A stretch of 38,512 nt of DNA from an uncultured bacterium (GTDB lineage Bacteria; Myxococcota_A; Bradymonadia; Bradymonadales; Bradymonadaceae): NCBI GenBank assembly GCA_937981985.1, contig CALJNB010000048.1, positions 1 to 38,512 of the forward strand, read 5' to 3'. The position numbers and the translations under genes are program-made. Positions 8,042-17,301 of the stretch are shown here, piece by piece. Each line of letters begins with the position of its first letter. Within the stretch, counting starts at the first letter, position 1. The notes beneath the pieces were generated by a model. That model did no database searches, was not told the origin of the DNA, and saw only the letters and a list, made by a program, of their open reading frames with translations.

Positions 8042-9748
8042 ATGGATCAAAGAGACCGTCTCATAGAAAATATTCGTGCTTCAATCATAGGTGAAGATCG
8101 CGTCATCGCCTGTCCTTATGGTCCACGACGCGTGACCTACGCCGACTATACGGCGTCTGGACGTAGCTTGCGTTTTATAGAAGATTTTATTCAAGATGAA
8201 GTCCTCCCCCTTTATGCCAACACCCACACGGAAACATCGGGAACGGGATTACAAACGACCCGTTTGCGAGAAGATGCAAGGCGTATCATAGGCGAGTCGG
8301 TTGGGGCGAGTGAGGATGATGTCGTTCTTTTTTGCGGTTCAGGAGCAACCGGGGCAATTAATAAACTTATTGATATTCTCAATATTAGAATCCCTCAGAA
8401 CCTTGATGATAAATACAACTTTTCAGACTTAATACCCAAAGAAGAACGTCCAGTCGTGTTCATTGGCCCCTACGAACACCATTCCAACGAACTCCCCTGG
8501 CGAGAGTCGATCGCAGATGTAGTTGAGATAGATGAGGATGAAGACGGTAAGATTGATTGCGAGCAGCTAGAACGACTGCTCGAGAAATACAAAGACCGTC
8601 CACTGAAAATAGGCAGTTTTTCTGCAGCTTCAAACGTGACTGGTATTGGCACTGATACCCGTGCCGTCGCAGCTTGCTTGCATCGACATGGCGCGCTTTC
8701 TTTTTGGGATTTTGCCGCGGCCGGGCCCTATGTGAAAATCGAAATGAACATGAGCGATTCTAAAGAGCACGGCGAACTGACCTATAAAGACGCTATTTTT
8801 CTATCACCCCATAAATTCATTGGTGGCCCGGGAACACCTGGTATTTTGGTGGTCAAACGAAACGTAATCACTAATCGCGTACCGACCCAACCTGGTGGTG
8901 GAACCGTTTCCTTTGTAAATCAAGACGAGCATCAATACCACGATTGTCCTGTCCACAGAGAAGAAGGCGGAACGCCGGCGATTATCGAATCGATTCGAGC
9001 AGGTCTTGTTTTTCAACTAAAAGATGCAGTTGGAGAGGAAAAAATTAAAGAACGCGAACACGATTTAATTCGTCGCGCGATCCAAACCTGGGAAAAGGTT
9101 CCTGAAATCGAAATCTTGGGAAATAAGGAATCGTGGCGATTGTCGATCGTCTCCTTTGTGGTCAAATATGGTGACCAATATTTGCATCATAATTTTGTCG
9201 TCGCCCTCCTTAATGACTTATTCGGTATACAGGCGCGTGGCGGGTGTTCATGTGCTGGCCCGTATGGGCATCGACTACTTGGTATCGATCTAAGTAAATC
9301 TCGTGAATTTGAACGCGAAATTCTTAACGGGTGTGAGGGGATTAAACCTGGATGGGTTCGGGTCAATTTCAACTATTTTATTTCAGATGTTCAATTTGAA
9401 TACATCATTAGTGCGATATCCATGATTGCCAAAGACGGATGGAAATTACTTCCCCAATATCGATTTTGTTCAACAAGCGGCGGCTGGCGACATAAAGACG
9501 GCATTCCAAAACCGCCCTTTAGTTTGGATAATATTAAATACGATTCTGGAAAGATGGAGTATCGTTGCAATCGAACCAGCGAACCGGAGTGGGTCCTTAA
9601 TTCCTACCTTGACGAAGCTAAAGAAGTATTTAGTCGACCGATCGATATCGCGTCTGCAGTTGATCCTAAACGCAGCGAAGATTTTGATGTCTTGAGATGG
9701 TTCGCTCTTCCCAGCGAAACCTGGAAAACAGCGGGAACGAAACAATGA
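8042..9748 (+). CDS. Class V aminotransferase (cysteine desulfurase-like PLP enzyme)
   Basis: A 568-residue fold-type I PLP protein. The PLP lysine is K258 in SPHKFIGGPGTPG; D223 (FWDFAAAGP) should hold the pyridine nitrogen and H146/H147 in GPYEHHSNE stack on the ring. A cysteine-rich loop GGCSCAGPYGHRLL (C402, C404) lies where cysteine desulfurases carry their active-site Cys. It is about 150 residues longer than SufS/CsdA, owing to a C-terminal extension after residue 460 rich in Trp and Lys. It thus belongs to the less studied long branch of COG0520, and desulfurase activity is not established. No suf or isc genes are nearby. Start ATG has AAGGAAAG 4 bases upstream. Confidence 0.85.
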   Translation: MDQRDRLIENIRASIIGEDRVIACPYGPRRVTYADYTASGRSLRFIEDFIQDEVLPLYANTHTETSGTGLQTTRLREDARRIIGESVGASEDDVVLFCGSGATGAINKLIDILNIRIPQNLDDKYNFSDLIPKEERPVVFIGPYEHHSNELPWRESIADVVEIDEDEDGKIDCEQLERLLEKYKDRPLKIGSFSAASNVTGIGTDTRAVAACLHRHGALSFWDFAAAGPYVKIEMNMSDSKEHGELTYKDAIFLSPHKFIGGPGTPGILVVKRNVITNRVPTQPGGGTVSFVNQDEHQYHDCPVHREEGGTPAIIESIRAGLVFQLKDAVGEEKIKEREHDLIRRAIQTWEKVPEIEILGNKESWRLSIVSFVVKYGDQYLHHNFVVALLNDLFGIQARGGCSCAGPYGHRLLGIDLSKSREFEREILNGCEGIKPGWVRVNFNYFISDVQFEYIISAISMIAKDGWKLLPQYRFCSTSGGWRHKDGIPKPPFSLDNIKYDSGKMEYRCNRTSEPEWVLNSYLDEAKEVFSRPIDIASAVDPKRSEDFDVLRWFALPSETWKTAGTKQ

Positions 9749-9839
9749 TGGGCTACATTTGCGAACCAAAGAAGATCCTTAGACGGTGTTGCGAAACGGG
9801 TTCGGCCTAGCTAAAATTCATATTTTAAGAGAGTCAATT

Positions 9840-10313
9840 ATGAAATATCTTATCATACCCATTGTTTTCTTCAGCTCTTGTCACGCCCAACGCCCGGACA
9901 ATACTACAATTGATGTATCTAATGTTCTGATCACAAATACCGCGCCAGATCCTAAATCACACGAATTCGTAGAAGAGATAGACTGCGAAAGAAAATTTAA
10001 TCTCAATTCCCCTAAGGAAAATATTTTAGAATGCAGATACGAAATGAAATTACGCGCCAAAGTTCTCAAGAGCGACGTCGTGGTGATGATAACCGAGAAA
10101 ATTGGTTCTGGGAAATGTTCAAGTTGCGTTAATCTTATCGGGAACGTCTATAAAAAAAGAACAGCGGACCAAACAATTGAGCCAAAATCGAAGACCGATG
10201 CTCAGATATCAATCGAGGCGCGTTTGAAAAAGCTTGGAGAATTGAAAGAACAAGGACTCATTAGCGAAGAAGAATATAATTCGAAAAGAAGCGCTATCAT
10301 AGAAAATCTCTGA
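9840..10313 (+). CDS. SHOCT-domain lipoprotein
   Basis: I start at ATG 9840 (MKYLIIPIVFFSSC), with AAGAGAG upstream; the open frame extends 18 codons further but would bury the signal peptide. The lipoprotein cysteine is residue 14. The mature part has four more cysteines (EIDCERKF, LECRYEM and a CSSC pair near residue 97), the last a possible redox or disulfide motif. The C-terminus is a clear SHOCT domain (short C-terminal domain): RLKKLGELKEQGLISEEEY, residues about 130-148. SHOCT is a small helical oligomerisation or binding module with no fixed function. The gene lies 91 bases after the aminotransferase and may share its transcript. Confidence 0.75.
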   Translation: MKYLIIPIVFFSSCHAQRPDNTTIDVSNVLITNTAPDPKSHEFVEEIDCERKFNLNSPKENILECRYEMKLRAKVLKSDVVVMITEKIGSGKCSSCVNLIGNVYKKRTADQTIEPKSKTDAQISIEARLKKLGELKEQGLISEEEYNSKRSAIIENL

Positions 10314-10732
10314 ATCGAATTTAGGAATTCTACCAATAAGACCAAACAGCGCGTTCTTTCCTCGAGAAAGCAGATCCGGTCTTCAAAGAGACTGTTGATG
10401 ACCTACCACTTCCAAGATTCCCATTACCCGGTTGGGAACCCAGGTCTATACTGAAAGAAGATGTTCCGAGACAGGCGCGCTTCAAAATTGACCCGGGGTC
10501 TCGTGATCCCCCGATTTTAAGCCCGCATCTGCACTGAATAAGTCGTTTAGAATTAGGGAACACGTCGTCCACAATACCAATCTTTATGGGGAAAATTGCG
10601 TCGAAAATACCCCGTTCTCTCATAATCGATGAAGGAACAGAGGGTCGCAGCGATTTCTTACTGGCTCGGGTAGAAACCACGCAACAAAATTCATCGGTGA
10701 CCGAAGAGGGAAAGAACCTGAATGGAGGACTT
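10314..10732 (+). other. 419-base stretch with no supported gene
   Basis: Both strands contain fairly long open frames here. A plus frame without a start codon runs from about 10338 to a TGA near 10536 and reads protein-like (for example PLPRFPLPGWEPRSILKED). A minus frame covers 10330-10755, but its long form would overlap the ribosome binding site of the next gene and nothing in it resembles a known family. The likely reading is an intergenic region with gene remnants plus the leader of the downstream lipoprotein. No terminator is evident. Confidence 0.4.
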
Positions 10733-12469
10733 ATGCCGAACACAATCATTAACAATCAAAAAGAATACAACAACAAGTCTAGCCAAAGAAAGCCGGGGAA
10801 ACGAGATTTGAAGTGGATGATGCTCATCTTGATCGCCGCGATATTTTCCTGCGGAGACCAACCGACAACGCTTTTGACTGAGGACGAAAATGAGACCTAT
10901 TCAGAAGAAATTCCTGAGGGGATTCATTGGCGAGAAGAAATCGAGACTTTTGTGATTCAAGAAGACAAGGCCGAGAAGTGGGATTATACGACCGAGGGCC
11001 TAATTGTAATTCCTAAAGACGACATCAACAACAGCGTTGATGAAGAAATGGATTTCACGACGCTTAAAAGCGGCGACGTCATTATGGTAGAAGGGCAATA
11101 TATCTTTTTTGTAGAAGAAGTGATTCTATCCGATCGCGGTGCCGAAATTTCAGTCCGTCCTTTTGTTCTAACCGAGGCGATCTATGGCGACTTCAACGTT
11201 TCCCTCCTTGAAAGCCCAAAGGAAAACGGTGGCATCGGAAATCTAGAAGTCTGGGATAAATCCCACAGACTCGAAGTTGCACCAACTCTGTTCGGAATCA
11301 CCCCTTTTGCGAAGGGGAAACTCGAATCTGAAGGTCACTTGAACTTCAACTTCGCTTCATCAGAATTCTCAGGAAAAATCTCCCAAACCCTTAGTGACCT
11401 GCGCCCGAAAGTCGAACACATTCGCGCACACGTGAATCTAGAGGTTGATTTTGTAACAAAACATACCTTTGAACTTTCGGCTGGAATAAAAAAAGTGTGG
11501 AAGAAAGAGCATGATCTGGAAACCCTAAACTCTAGCCTGCCTGGTGTCCCGCTCGGGCCTATTATCTTGCAACCGGCATTTTATGTGCCAGCTTCAATCG
11601 AAATCGGCGCACAAACCGTCGGGACTTATGGAGTTGAAACGAAGTTAAAGGGATCATTCCCTTTGGGTTTTGAGTATTCTCGAAAAGGATTCCAAGGAAG
11701 TACATCGGATGAACACGCTATGTTCCCTAACAATGAAAAAAAAGCGACCCTAACCGGCTCCGCTGATCGCATAAATAAAACGGCCAAACAGGTCTTCGTT
11801 AAAGCGAAGTTCGGCCTTGGCCTAGACTTTAGACTTCTTCCCCTTAAAGCTCAAAAAGGCGGATTAAGAGCAACTGGGTACGAGGCGAAACTCAATTCTG
11901 ATATTGCGGTGGAACCTTACAGCGCAGAAAAATGCTACACGAGCGAACAATATATTGAAGTGGTTGAGACGCATGCACCCAAATTATTCATCGATATATG
12001 GGGAAAGAAATGGGAGTGGAAATTAACGCCAACTTCCATCACATCACGCCATTTCAAAGAAGAGATTTCGAAAAAGGTAAGCGATGATTTTTGTTACGGT
12101 GAACCTGCCGAGTTAACCCTTACTTGGACGGCCGGCACAGATCTGGATCTCTTTTTGGTAACACCTAACGGAACCCATATAAATTCGACCCTTTCGGGTA
12201 ACACTTCGGCCGACGGAGCTCGCCTTATAAAAGATGTTTGCATTGAAGGCTCGTCATGTGTTGCGGGGGAACAACATGTCGAAACAATTGTCTGGGAGCA
12301 AGATATGCCAGAAGGTGATTATGAAGCCTGGGTTGTTAACGACGGTGGGGATGCTGCCGACTACGATCTAACCATTACTTTCCCGGACGGGAAAACAAAA
12401 ACTCAATCCGGCGCGCTCGCTGCCGAAAAAACGAAATCAACGCGCATGAAATTTACCCACCGAAAGTAA
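10733..12469 (+). CDS. Large predicted lipoprotein with C-terminal YfaP/DUF2135-like beta domain
   Basis: The start is ATG 10733, preceded by GGAGGA with 4-base spacing; the frame is open another 49 codons upstream, but that would hide the signal peptide. After a long basic N-region the hydrophobic segment MMLILIAAIFSC gives a lipobox at residues 38-41. The 578-residue protein is almost all beta-strand. Residues about 95-155 form a small domain with LKSGDVIMVEGQYIFFVEEV; the middle (200-460) is a large beta-rich region; the last 110 residues resemble calcium-dependent or YfaP/DUF2135 sandwich domains (TWTAGTDLDLFLVTPNGTHI and MPEGDYEAWVVNDGGDAADY). Probably surface or periplasm exposed; function unknown. 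It is separated from the lipoprotein upstream by a 419-base gap. Confidence 0.7.
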   Translation: MPNTIINNQKEYNNKSSQRKPGKRDLKWMMLILIAAIFSCGDQPTTLLTEDENETYSEEIPEGIHWREEIETFVIQEDKAEKWDYTTEGLIVIPKDDINNSVDEEMDFTTLKSGDVIMVEGQYIFFVEEVILSDRGAEISVRPFVLTEAIYGDFNVSLLESPKENGGIGNLEVWDKSHRLEVAPTLFGITPFAKGKLESEGHLNFNFASSEFSGKISQTLSDLRPKVEHIRAHVNLEVDFVTKHTFELSAGIKKVWKKEHDLETLNSSLPGVPLGPIILQPAFYVPASIEIGAQTVGTYGVETKLKGSFPLGFEYSRKGFQGSTSDEHAMFPNNEKKATLTGSADRINKTAKQVFVKAKFGLGLDFRLLPLKAQKGGLRATGYEAKLNSDIAVEPYSAEKCYTSEQYIEVVETHAPKLFIDIWGKKWEWKLTPTSITSRHFKEEISKKVSDDFCYGEPAELTLTWTAGTDLDLFLVTPNGTHINSTLSGNTSADGARLIKDVCIEGSSCVAGEQHVETIVWEQDMPEGDYEAWVVNDGGDAADYDLTITFPDGKTKTQSGALAAEKTKSTRMKFTHRK

Positions 12470-12833
12470 GCCTGACTTTTGGGTGCGTGATTCGTTGTCT
12501 TCTTCTTTTCGAGCCAGAATTACAAACCCTTCTCGCAAATTTCATTCCCATTTGCATCGATAAGTACACATAGAACCTAGCAAGTTTTTCCAATAGCGAC
12601 CTCTAATGGCGCACGTTGATTGGTTTTACTCCCGTATCGAAAATAGTTTTTCATCCTTTCGAAATACCGCTGAGAAGGCAAAACCTTAGATTTAGGTAAA
12701 CAAGGTGTTTTTAATGGCGTTCTTCGATTAATCTCGTTTTTCCTCGTCAATAAATAAGGAAAATAAAAGATCAGTTGTCGACACCGGATTGACCTACTAT
12801 GTTCGTTCAACGCTCCCTTTTTCGGAAAAGTCT
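12470..12833 (+). other. 364-base intergenic region upstream of dnaE
   Basis: No credible gene: the minus-strand 77-codon frame here (12577-12810) has no recognisable features and covers AT-rich sequence. A 7-base inverted repeat TTTTCCT/AGGAAAA (12738-12744 and 12757-12763, 12-base loop) lies about 70 bases before the dnaE start and could be an operator or part of the leader. I cannot pick a convincing promoter or a terminator for the lipoprotein gene. Confidence 0.4.
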
Positions 12834-15800
12834 ATGTCAGAATTTGTTCATCTGCATGTGCATACACAATACAGCCTACTGGATGGAGCGATTCGAATAC
12901 CCGACCTTATGACCAAGGTTTCTAACCTTGGTATGACTGCTGTTGCCATGACCGACCATGGTAATATGTACGGTGCTATTGATTTTCAAAAAGCGGCAAA
13001 AAGCAAAGGACTCAAACCGATCATTGGTTGTGAAATGTACATCACAACAGAAAATTATACCGAAGGTATTGATCCCAAGAGTTATCATCTCACGCTCCTC
13101 GCCAAATCCTTACTAGGATATAAAAACCTTTGCTACCTACAATCGATGGCTTGGCTAAACGGGCAGCACCCACGCACGAACATACCGCGCATCGATTTTG
13201 ATCTTTTGGCCGATCGTTGTGAGGGTCTCATTTGTCTCTCTGGAGATCTGGGCAGTGTTATTAATCAAGCCATTCTCAAAGATAATATCCCAGAGGCCGA
13301 ATCTTATGCGAGATTATTATCGAATATGTTTGGAGATGATTTCTATTTAGAAATTATGGATAACGCACTACCGGAAACCCAAAAAGTACGAGCCGAACTT
13401 ATCGCAATGTCTAAACGACATAACTATCAGTTGGTCGCTACCAACGACTGCCATTATCTTAAGAAAGACGACGCAAAAGCACACGCGATCCTGATGTGTA
13501 TTCAATTAGGAAAAAAGGTCGAGCTTGAATCCTTGATGACCCATGGCTTAGACCAGCTCTTTCTAAGATCTGCCGAAGAAATGTATGAGCTCTTTTCAGA
13601 CGTTCCTCAAGCATGCGAAAACACGGTCAAAATCGCCGACAAATGCAATCTTGAAATTCCAACCGGAGATGTATTCCTCCCCCTCTATGATGTTCCCGAA
13701 GATTTTCTTCGGAAAGCAAATATACCTGATAAAAAACAAGCGATCAGCGCCTATTTTGAACACGTTTCAATACAGGGTCTGGAAAAGCGCTTCAAAGAAT
13801 TTGATGGGCTAGGATTGACTTATGACCGAAAAGTCTACGAAGACCGACTACGCGTAGAAATGGACGTCATTAATGGAATGGATTTTCCGGGCTATTTCCT
13901 CATCGTTTGGGATTTCATCGCTTGGTCAAAAGAGATGGAAATACCCGTCGGTCCTGGACGCGGTTCAGGTGCCGGAAGCTTGGTGGCTTACTCGCTCGAT
14001 ATCACCGATATCGATCCTCTACCTTATGATCTCCTTTTTGAACGTTTTCTAAATCCTGAACGTGTTTCGATGCCCGATTTTGATATCGATTTTTGCATGA
14101 ATCGACGCGGCGAGGTGATCGATTACGTCACCGAAAAGTACGGGCAAAATCAGGTGGGGCAAATCGTTACCTACGGCAAGTTAAAAGCAAAGGCATGCAT
14201 TCGAGACGTAGGTAGATGCTTAAATCTTAGTTTTGGTGAAACAGATCGCATCGCAAAGTTGGTTCCTGATGTTCTTGATATTTCGCTCAGCGATGCTTTA
14301 GAACAAGAGCCACGATTAAGAGAAATGCGCGCAGAGGACCCTCGTGTAGATTCGGTTTTTAGTATTTCATTAGCGCTCGAAAATCTAAACCGACAAGCCG
14401 GAATGCACGCCGCTGGCGTTGTTATCTCTGAAGAGCCACTTTGGGAGTATGTTCCGATTTGTCGCGGCGCGAACGGTGAAATCGTAACTCAATATGCTAA
14501 AAATGAAGTCGAGGAAGCGGGCCTTGTAAAATTTGATTTTCTTGGCCTCAAAACCCTGACCGTGGTCGATAGTGCGATACGCCTGATCAACGAACAACGT
14601 GAAAAAGAAGGTGAACCTCCTTTTGATATCCGAAGCATTCCGATGGATGACCCGGGTGTATTTAAAATGATTTCTGCGGGCGCAACCACCGGCGTTTTCC
14701 AACTGGAATCCTCTGGATTTCAGGAACTTCTCAAAAAGTTACAACCGGATTGTTTTGAAGACATCATCGCAGCTGTTGCACTTTACCGACCGGGCCCACT
14801 TGGATCGGGAATGGTTGATGATTTCATTGAACGTAAGCACGGACGAAAACGCGTTGAGTATCCGCATGAATGGTTAGCTGAATGTCTAGCGCCTACCTAC
14901 GGCGTCATGGTCTATCAAGAACAAGTTATGAAAACCGCCCAAATCATGGCTGGCTACACACTTGGTGGCGCGGATATTTTGCGACGCGCAATGGGAAAGA
15001 AAAAGCCTTCGGTGATGGCAAAACAAAAAGTGCTATTTGTAGACGGCGCGGTAGGGCTCGATGTTGATAAAAAGGTTGCCGAAGAAATATTTGATCTCAT
15101 GGCTTATTTTGCTGGATACGGATTTAACAAATCACACTCGGCCGCGTATGCGTTAATCACCTATCAAACCGCGTATCTAAAAGTACATCATGAAGTCGAG
15201 TTCATGGCTGCGTTGATGACCTGTGATCGCGATAATACCGACAAAGTAGTTCGCTTTATCAATGAAGCAAGATCAATGAAGATTGATGTGCTTCCACCGG
15301 ATGTAAATCTTTCTGGTCTCGATTTTTCTGTTGTGGATAAGAAAATTCGCTTTGGTCTGGGTGGTATTAAGGGAATTGGAGCCGGTGTAATAGAAGTCAT
15401 TCTTGAAGCACGGAAAACCGGTAATTTTGAAAGTCTTTATGATTTCTGCGCACGCGTAGATTCCAAAAAACTCAATAAGCGTACCATCGAAGCGTTAACC
15501 CGATGTGGTGCGTTTGATGATGTCGCACCCTATCTTGAAGGACGATATATCGGCGACGTTTGTGTCGCACGCGCCCAGATGACTGGTGCTATTCCAACGG
15601 CGGTTGATCGCGGAGCACAAAGCCAACATGATGCTGACGTCGGGCAATCTTCACTGTTTGGGATGATGTCTGAAACCGACAAATCTGAAACCCTTCAAGA
15701 TTACTATCCCGATATTGACGGATGGACGGATCGTGAACTCTTAGATTTCGAAAGAAAATATCTAGGTTTCTACGTTACCGGCCACCCTCTTGACCGATAC

Positions 15801-16391
15801 GATTCAGAGATCGCGTTATACGGAGTCACTACGAGCGCCGATATTACTGAAGGAAAAATCGGACGTCGGGACACCGTTAAAGTCGCAGGAATGATTAGCG
15901 AATTGCGCGAACGTCCACTTAAAAGTGGTAAAGGGCGTATGGCTTTTTTCAAGGTAGAAGATAAACACGGCGAAGTTGAAGGCATCTGTTTTTCGGCAGC
16001 CTACGAAGAAAACGAAGAAGCGCTGAAATCAGGCGAGCCCCTACTGTTTGAAGGGCAAGTCGCCGAAGAGGGGGATCACGAAGCGCGTACTTATAGATTG
16101 CGATTAAGTAGCGTTCAAATGCTTGCTACTGCTCGCGAAGAAATGGTTCGTAAAGTTCGCATCGTCGTGGATGCGACTTCAATCAATAATGGACAACTCA
16201 ATAAACTCAAAGCACTTTGTGTTAAGCACTCGGGAATTTGTAAAACATCGATTAAATTTCAAATCGAAGACGCACTTGGAACCGCGAACGCATACATTCC
16301 TTTTCCACAAGAATACTGGGTGGAACCAAGCGACGATTTCTTGATGGGCGTCGAACGCATCTTCAGAGGACGCGTCATACATCTGGGCTAG
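12834..16391 (+). CDS. dnaE: DNA polymerase III alpha subunit DnaE (type 1)
   Basis: Catalytic subunit of the replicative polymerase. With the start at ATG 12834 (GGAAAAG ribosome binding site, family-typical N-terminus MSEFVHLHVHTQYSLLDGAI) the protein has 1185 residues. Order of domains: PHP (1 to about 280, with HVHTQYS and DHGNMYGA), palm with catalytic Asp415, Asp417 and likely Asp568 (PDFDIDFC and FDFLGLK), fingers with GPGRGSGAGSLVAY before them, helix-hairpin-helix region around residue 850 (FGLGGIKGIGAG), and an OB fold near 1020-1100 (VKVAGMISELRERP). The in-frame codons from 12789 are upstream leader rather than protein. No intein or frameshift. Confidence 0.97.
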   Translation: MSEFVHLHVHTQYSLLDGAIRIPDLMTKVSNLGMTAVAMTDHGNMYGAIDFQKAAKSKGLKPIIGCEMYITTENYTEGIDPKSYHLTLLAKSLLGYKNLCYLQSMAWLNGQHPRTNIPRIDFDLLADRCEGLICLSGDLGSVINQAILKDNIPEAESYARLLSNMFGDDFYLEIMDNALPETQKVRAELIAMSKRHNYQLVATNDCHYLKKDDAKAHAILMCIQLGKKVELESLMTHGLDQLFLRSAEEMYELFSDVPQACENTVKIADKCNLEIPTGDVFLPLYDVPEDFLRKANIPDKKQAISAYFEHVSIQGLEKRFKEFDGLGLTYDRKVYEDRLRVEMDVINGMDFPGYFLIVWDFIAWSKEMEIPVGPGRGSGAGSLVAYSLDITDIDPLPYDLLFERFLNPERVSMPDFDIDFCMNRRGEVIDYVTEKYGQNQVGQIVTYGKLKAKACIRDVGRCLNLSFGETDRIAKLVPDVLDISLSDALEQEPRLREMRAEDPRVDSVFSISLALENLNRQAGMHAAGVVISEEPLWEYVPICRGANGEIVTQYAKNEVEEAGLVKFDFLGLKTLTVVDSAIRLINEQREKEGEPPFDIRSIPMDDPGVFKMISAGATTGVFQLESSGFQELLKKLQPDCFEDIIAAVALYRPGPLGSGMVDDFIERKHGRKRVEYPHEWLAECLAPTYGVMVYQEQVMKTAQIMAGYTLGGADILRRAMGKKKPSVMAKQKVLFVDGAVGLDVDKKVAEEIFDLMAYFAGYGFNKSHSAAYALITYQTAYLKVHHEVEFMAALMTCDRDNTDKVVRFINEARSMKIDVLPPDVNLSGLDFSVVDKKIRFGLGGIKGIGAGVIEVILEARKTGNFESLYDFCARVDSKKLNKRTIEALTRCGAFDDVAPYLEGRYIGDVCVARAQMTGAIPTAVDRGAQSQHDADVGQSSLFGMMSETDKSETLQDYYPDIDGWTDRELLDFERKYLGFYVTGHPLDRYDSEIALYGVTTSADITEGKIGRRDTVKVAGMISELRERPLKSGKGRMAFFKVEDKHGEVEGICFSAAYEENEEALKSGEPLLFEGQVAEEGDHEARTYRLRLSSVQMLATAREEMVRKVRIVVDATSINNGQLNKLKALCVKHSGICKTSIKFQIEDALGTANAYIPFPQEYWVEPSDDFLMGVERIFRGRVIHLG

Positions 16392-16440
16392 ATAAAAATC
16401 ATCTATAGTAGATTGCTCTCATGAATGGTATTTTTAGTTA

Positions 16441-17301
16441 ATGGCTATCTATCTTCAAAAATGCCTCTCATTCATGATCTTTTTCATGATTCTGATTCCA
16501 ATAGCGTATGCTGACGACGAGGTTAGCGAAGAAAAACTGCATCAATTGGACTACAAAAACACAATCGTTTTAAAAGGTAATCCAAGTACCTTGATGACGA
16601 TTCCCTCCCTGAACTACAGCCTCCATTTCTCAAAGATGAAAGCTGGTATCTCTTTTCGGCCGCTCGTTTCGATAACCCAATTTAGGCCTGGGATAGACGT
16701 CGATTTCGCACCTTTTCGTTACGTGAAGATCGTGGCCGGCTACGAACGTGCTTTCTATTTTAAAAGCCTTTTCTCATATGGCTCACCGAATTCCGATTGG
16801 TCGGACAGCTCTCGTTCTCGTTCCACGGGCTTATCTACCACCGGAAACTTTTTAAACGCTACACTTCAGATCGAACTACCGATCGATAAATTCGTTTTTC
16901 GAAATAGATTCAAGCTTACTTACGCAACCTTCGACATGGAAGGAACCGCTCAAGTTGTATACGACGAATTGCTTGATATTCCACTACCGATCGAGGGACT
17001 ATCTTATACGAATGAAACTGACGCATTATACATTTCGAGCCCTAAATGGGTTTTCGGTTTGCGTTATACAACGTCCAAAGCCTTCGTCGATCTTAACGAC
17101 GATCCTAACGGTTCCACCCATAGAATCGGTCCGCTTGTAAGCCATGTCTTTTACACTGATAACGGTGGATTTGTGGATAGCATTTCAGGGTTCATATTAC
17201 TAAACTGGTATATTAAACACAGGTACCGAACTGGGCTTGGAGTTTCACAATTACTACCCTATTCGGCCATTGGATTTTCAATCACCGGGACGCTTCTTTA
17301 G
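16441..17301 (+). CDS. Predicted outer-membrane beta-barrel protein
   Basis: A 286-residue protein with a signal peptide (CLSFMIFFMILIPIAYA, cleavage before DDEV near residue 25) and alternating-polarity strands throughout the mature part (YVKIVAGYERAFYFKSL, FVFRNRFKLTYATF, KWVFGLRYTTSKAFVDL, ISGFILLNWYIKHRYRTGLG). Aromatic residues at strand ends and the short hydrophobic C-terminus fit a barrel of 10-12 strands. No named family recognised. It starts 49 bases after dnaE with only a weak ribosome binding site, so co-transcription is possible. Its 3' end overlaps the convergent RND exporter gene by 20 bases. Confidence 0.6.
   Translation: MAIYLQKCLSFMIFFMILIPIAYADDEVSEEKLHQLDYKNTIVLKGNPSTLMTIPSLNYSLHFSKMKAGISFRPLVSITQFRPGIDVDFAPFRYVKIVAGYERAFYFKSLFSYGSPNSDWSDSSRSRSTGLSTTGNFLNATLQIELPIDKFVFRNRFKLTYATFDMEGTAQVVYDELLDIPLPIEGLSYTNETDALYISSPKWVFGLRYTTSKAFVDLNDDPNGSTHRIGPLVSHVFYTDNGGFVDSISGFILLNWYIKHRYRTGLGVSQLLPYSAIGFSITGTLL

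Noticed and set aside
8042-9748. Naming the class V aminotransferase SufS or CsdA
   Set aside because: Length and lack of suf/isc neighbours do not support a specific symbol.
10330-10755. Minus-strand 141-codon frame
   Set aside because: It overlaps the ribosome binding site and start of the lipoprotein gene, has no good start signal of its own and no recognisable features.
12577-12810. Minus-strand 77-codon frame upstream of dnaE
   Set aside because: No ribosome binding site or protein-like pattern; AT-rich intergenic sequence.
17282-17301. 20-base tail-to-tail overlap of barrel protein and exporter genes
   Set aside because: Short convergent overlaps are common in compact genomes and need no special explanation.
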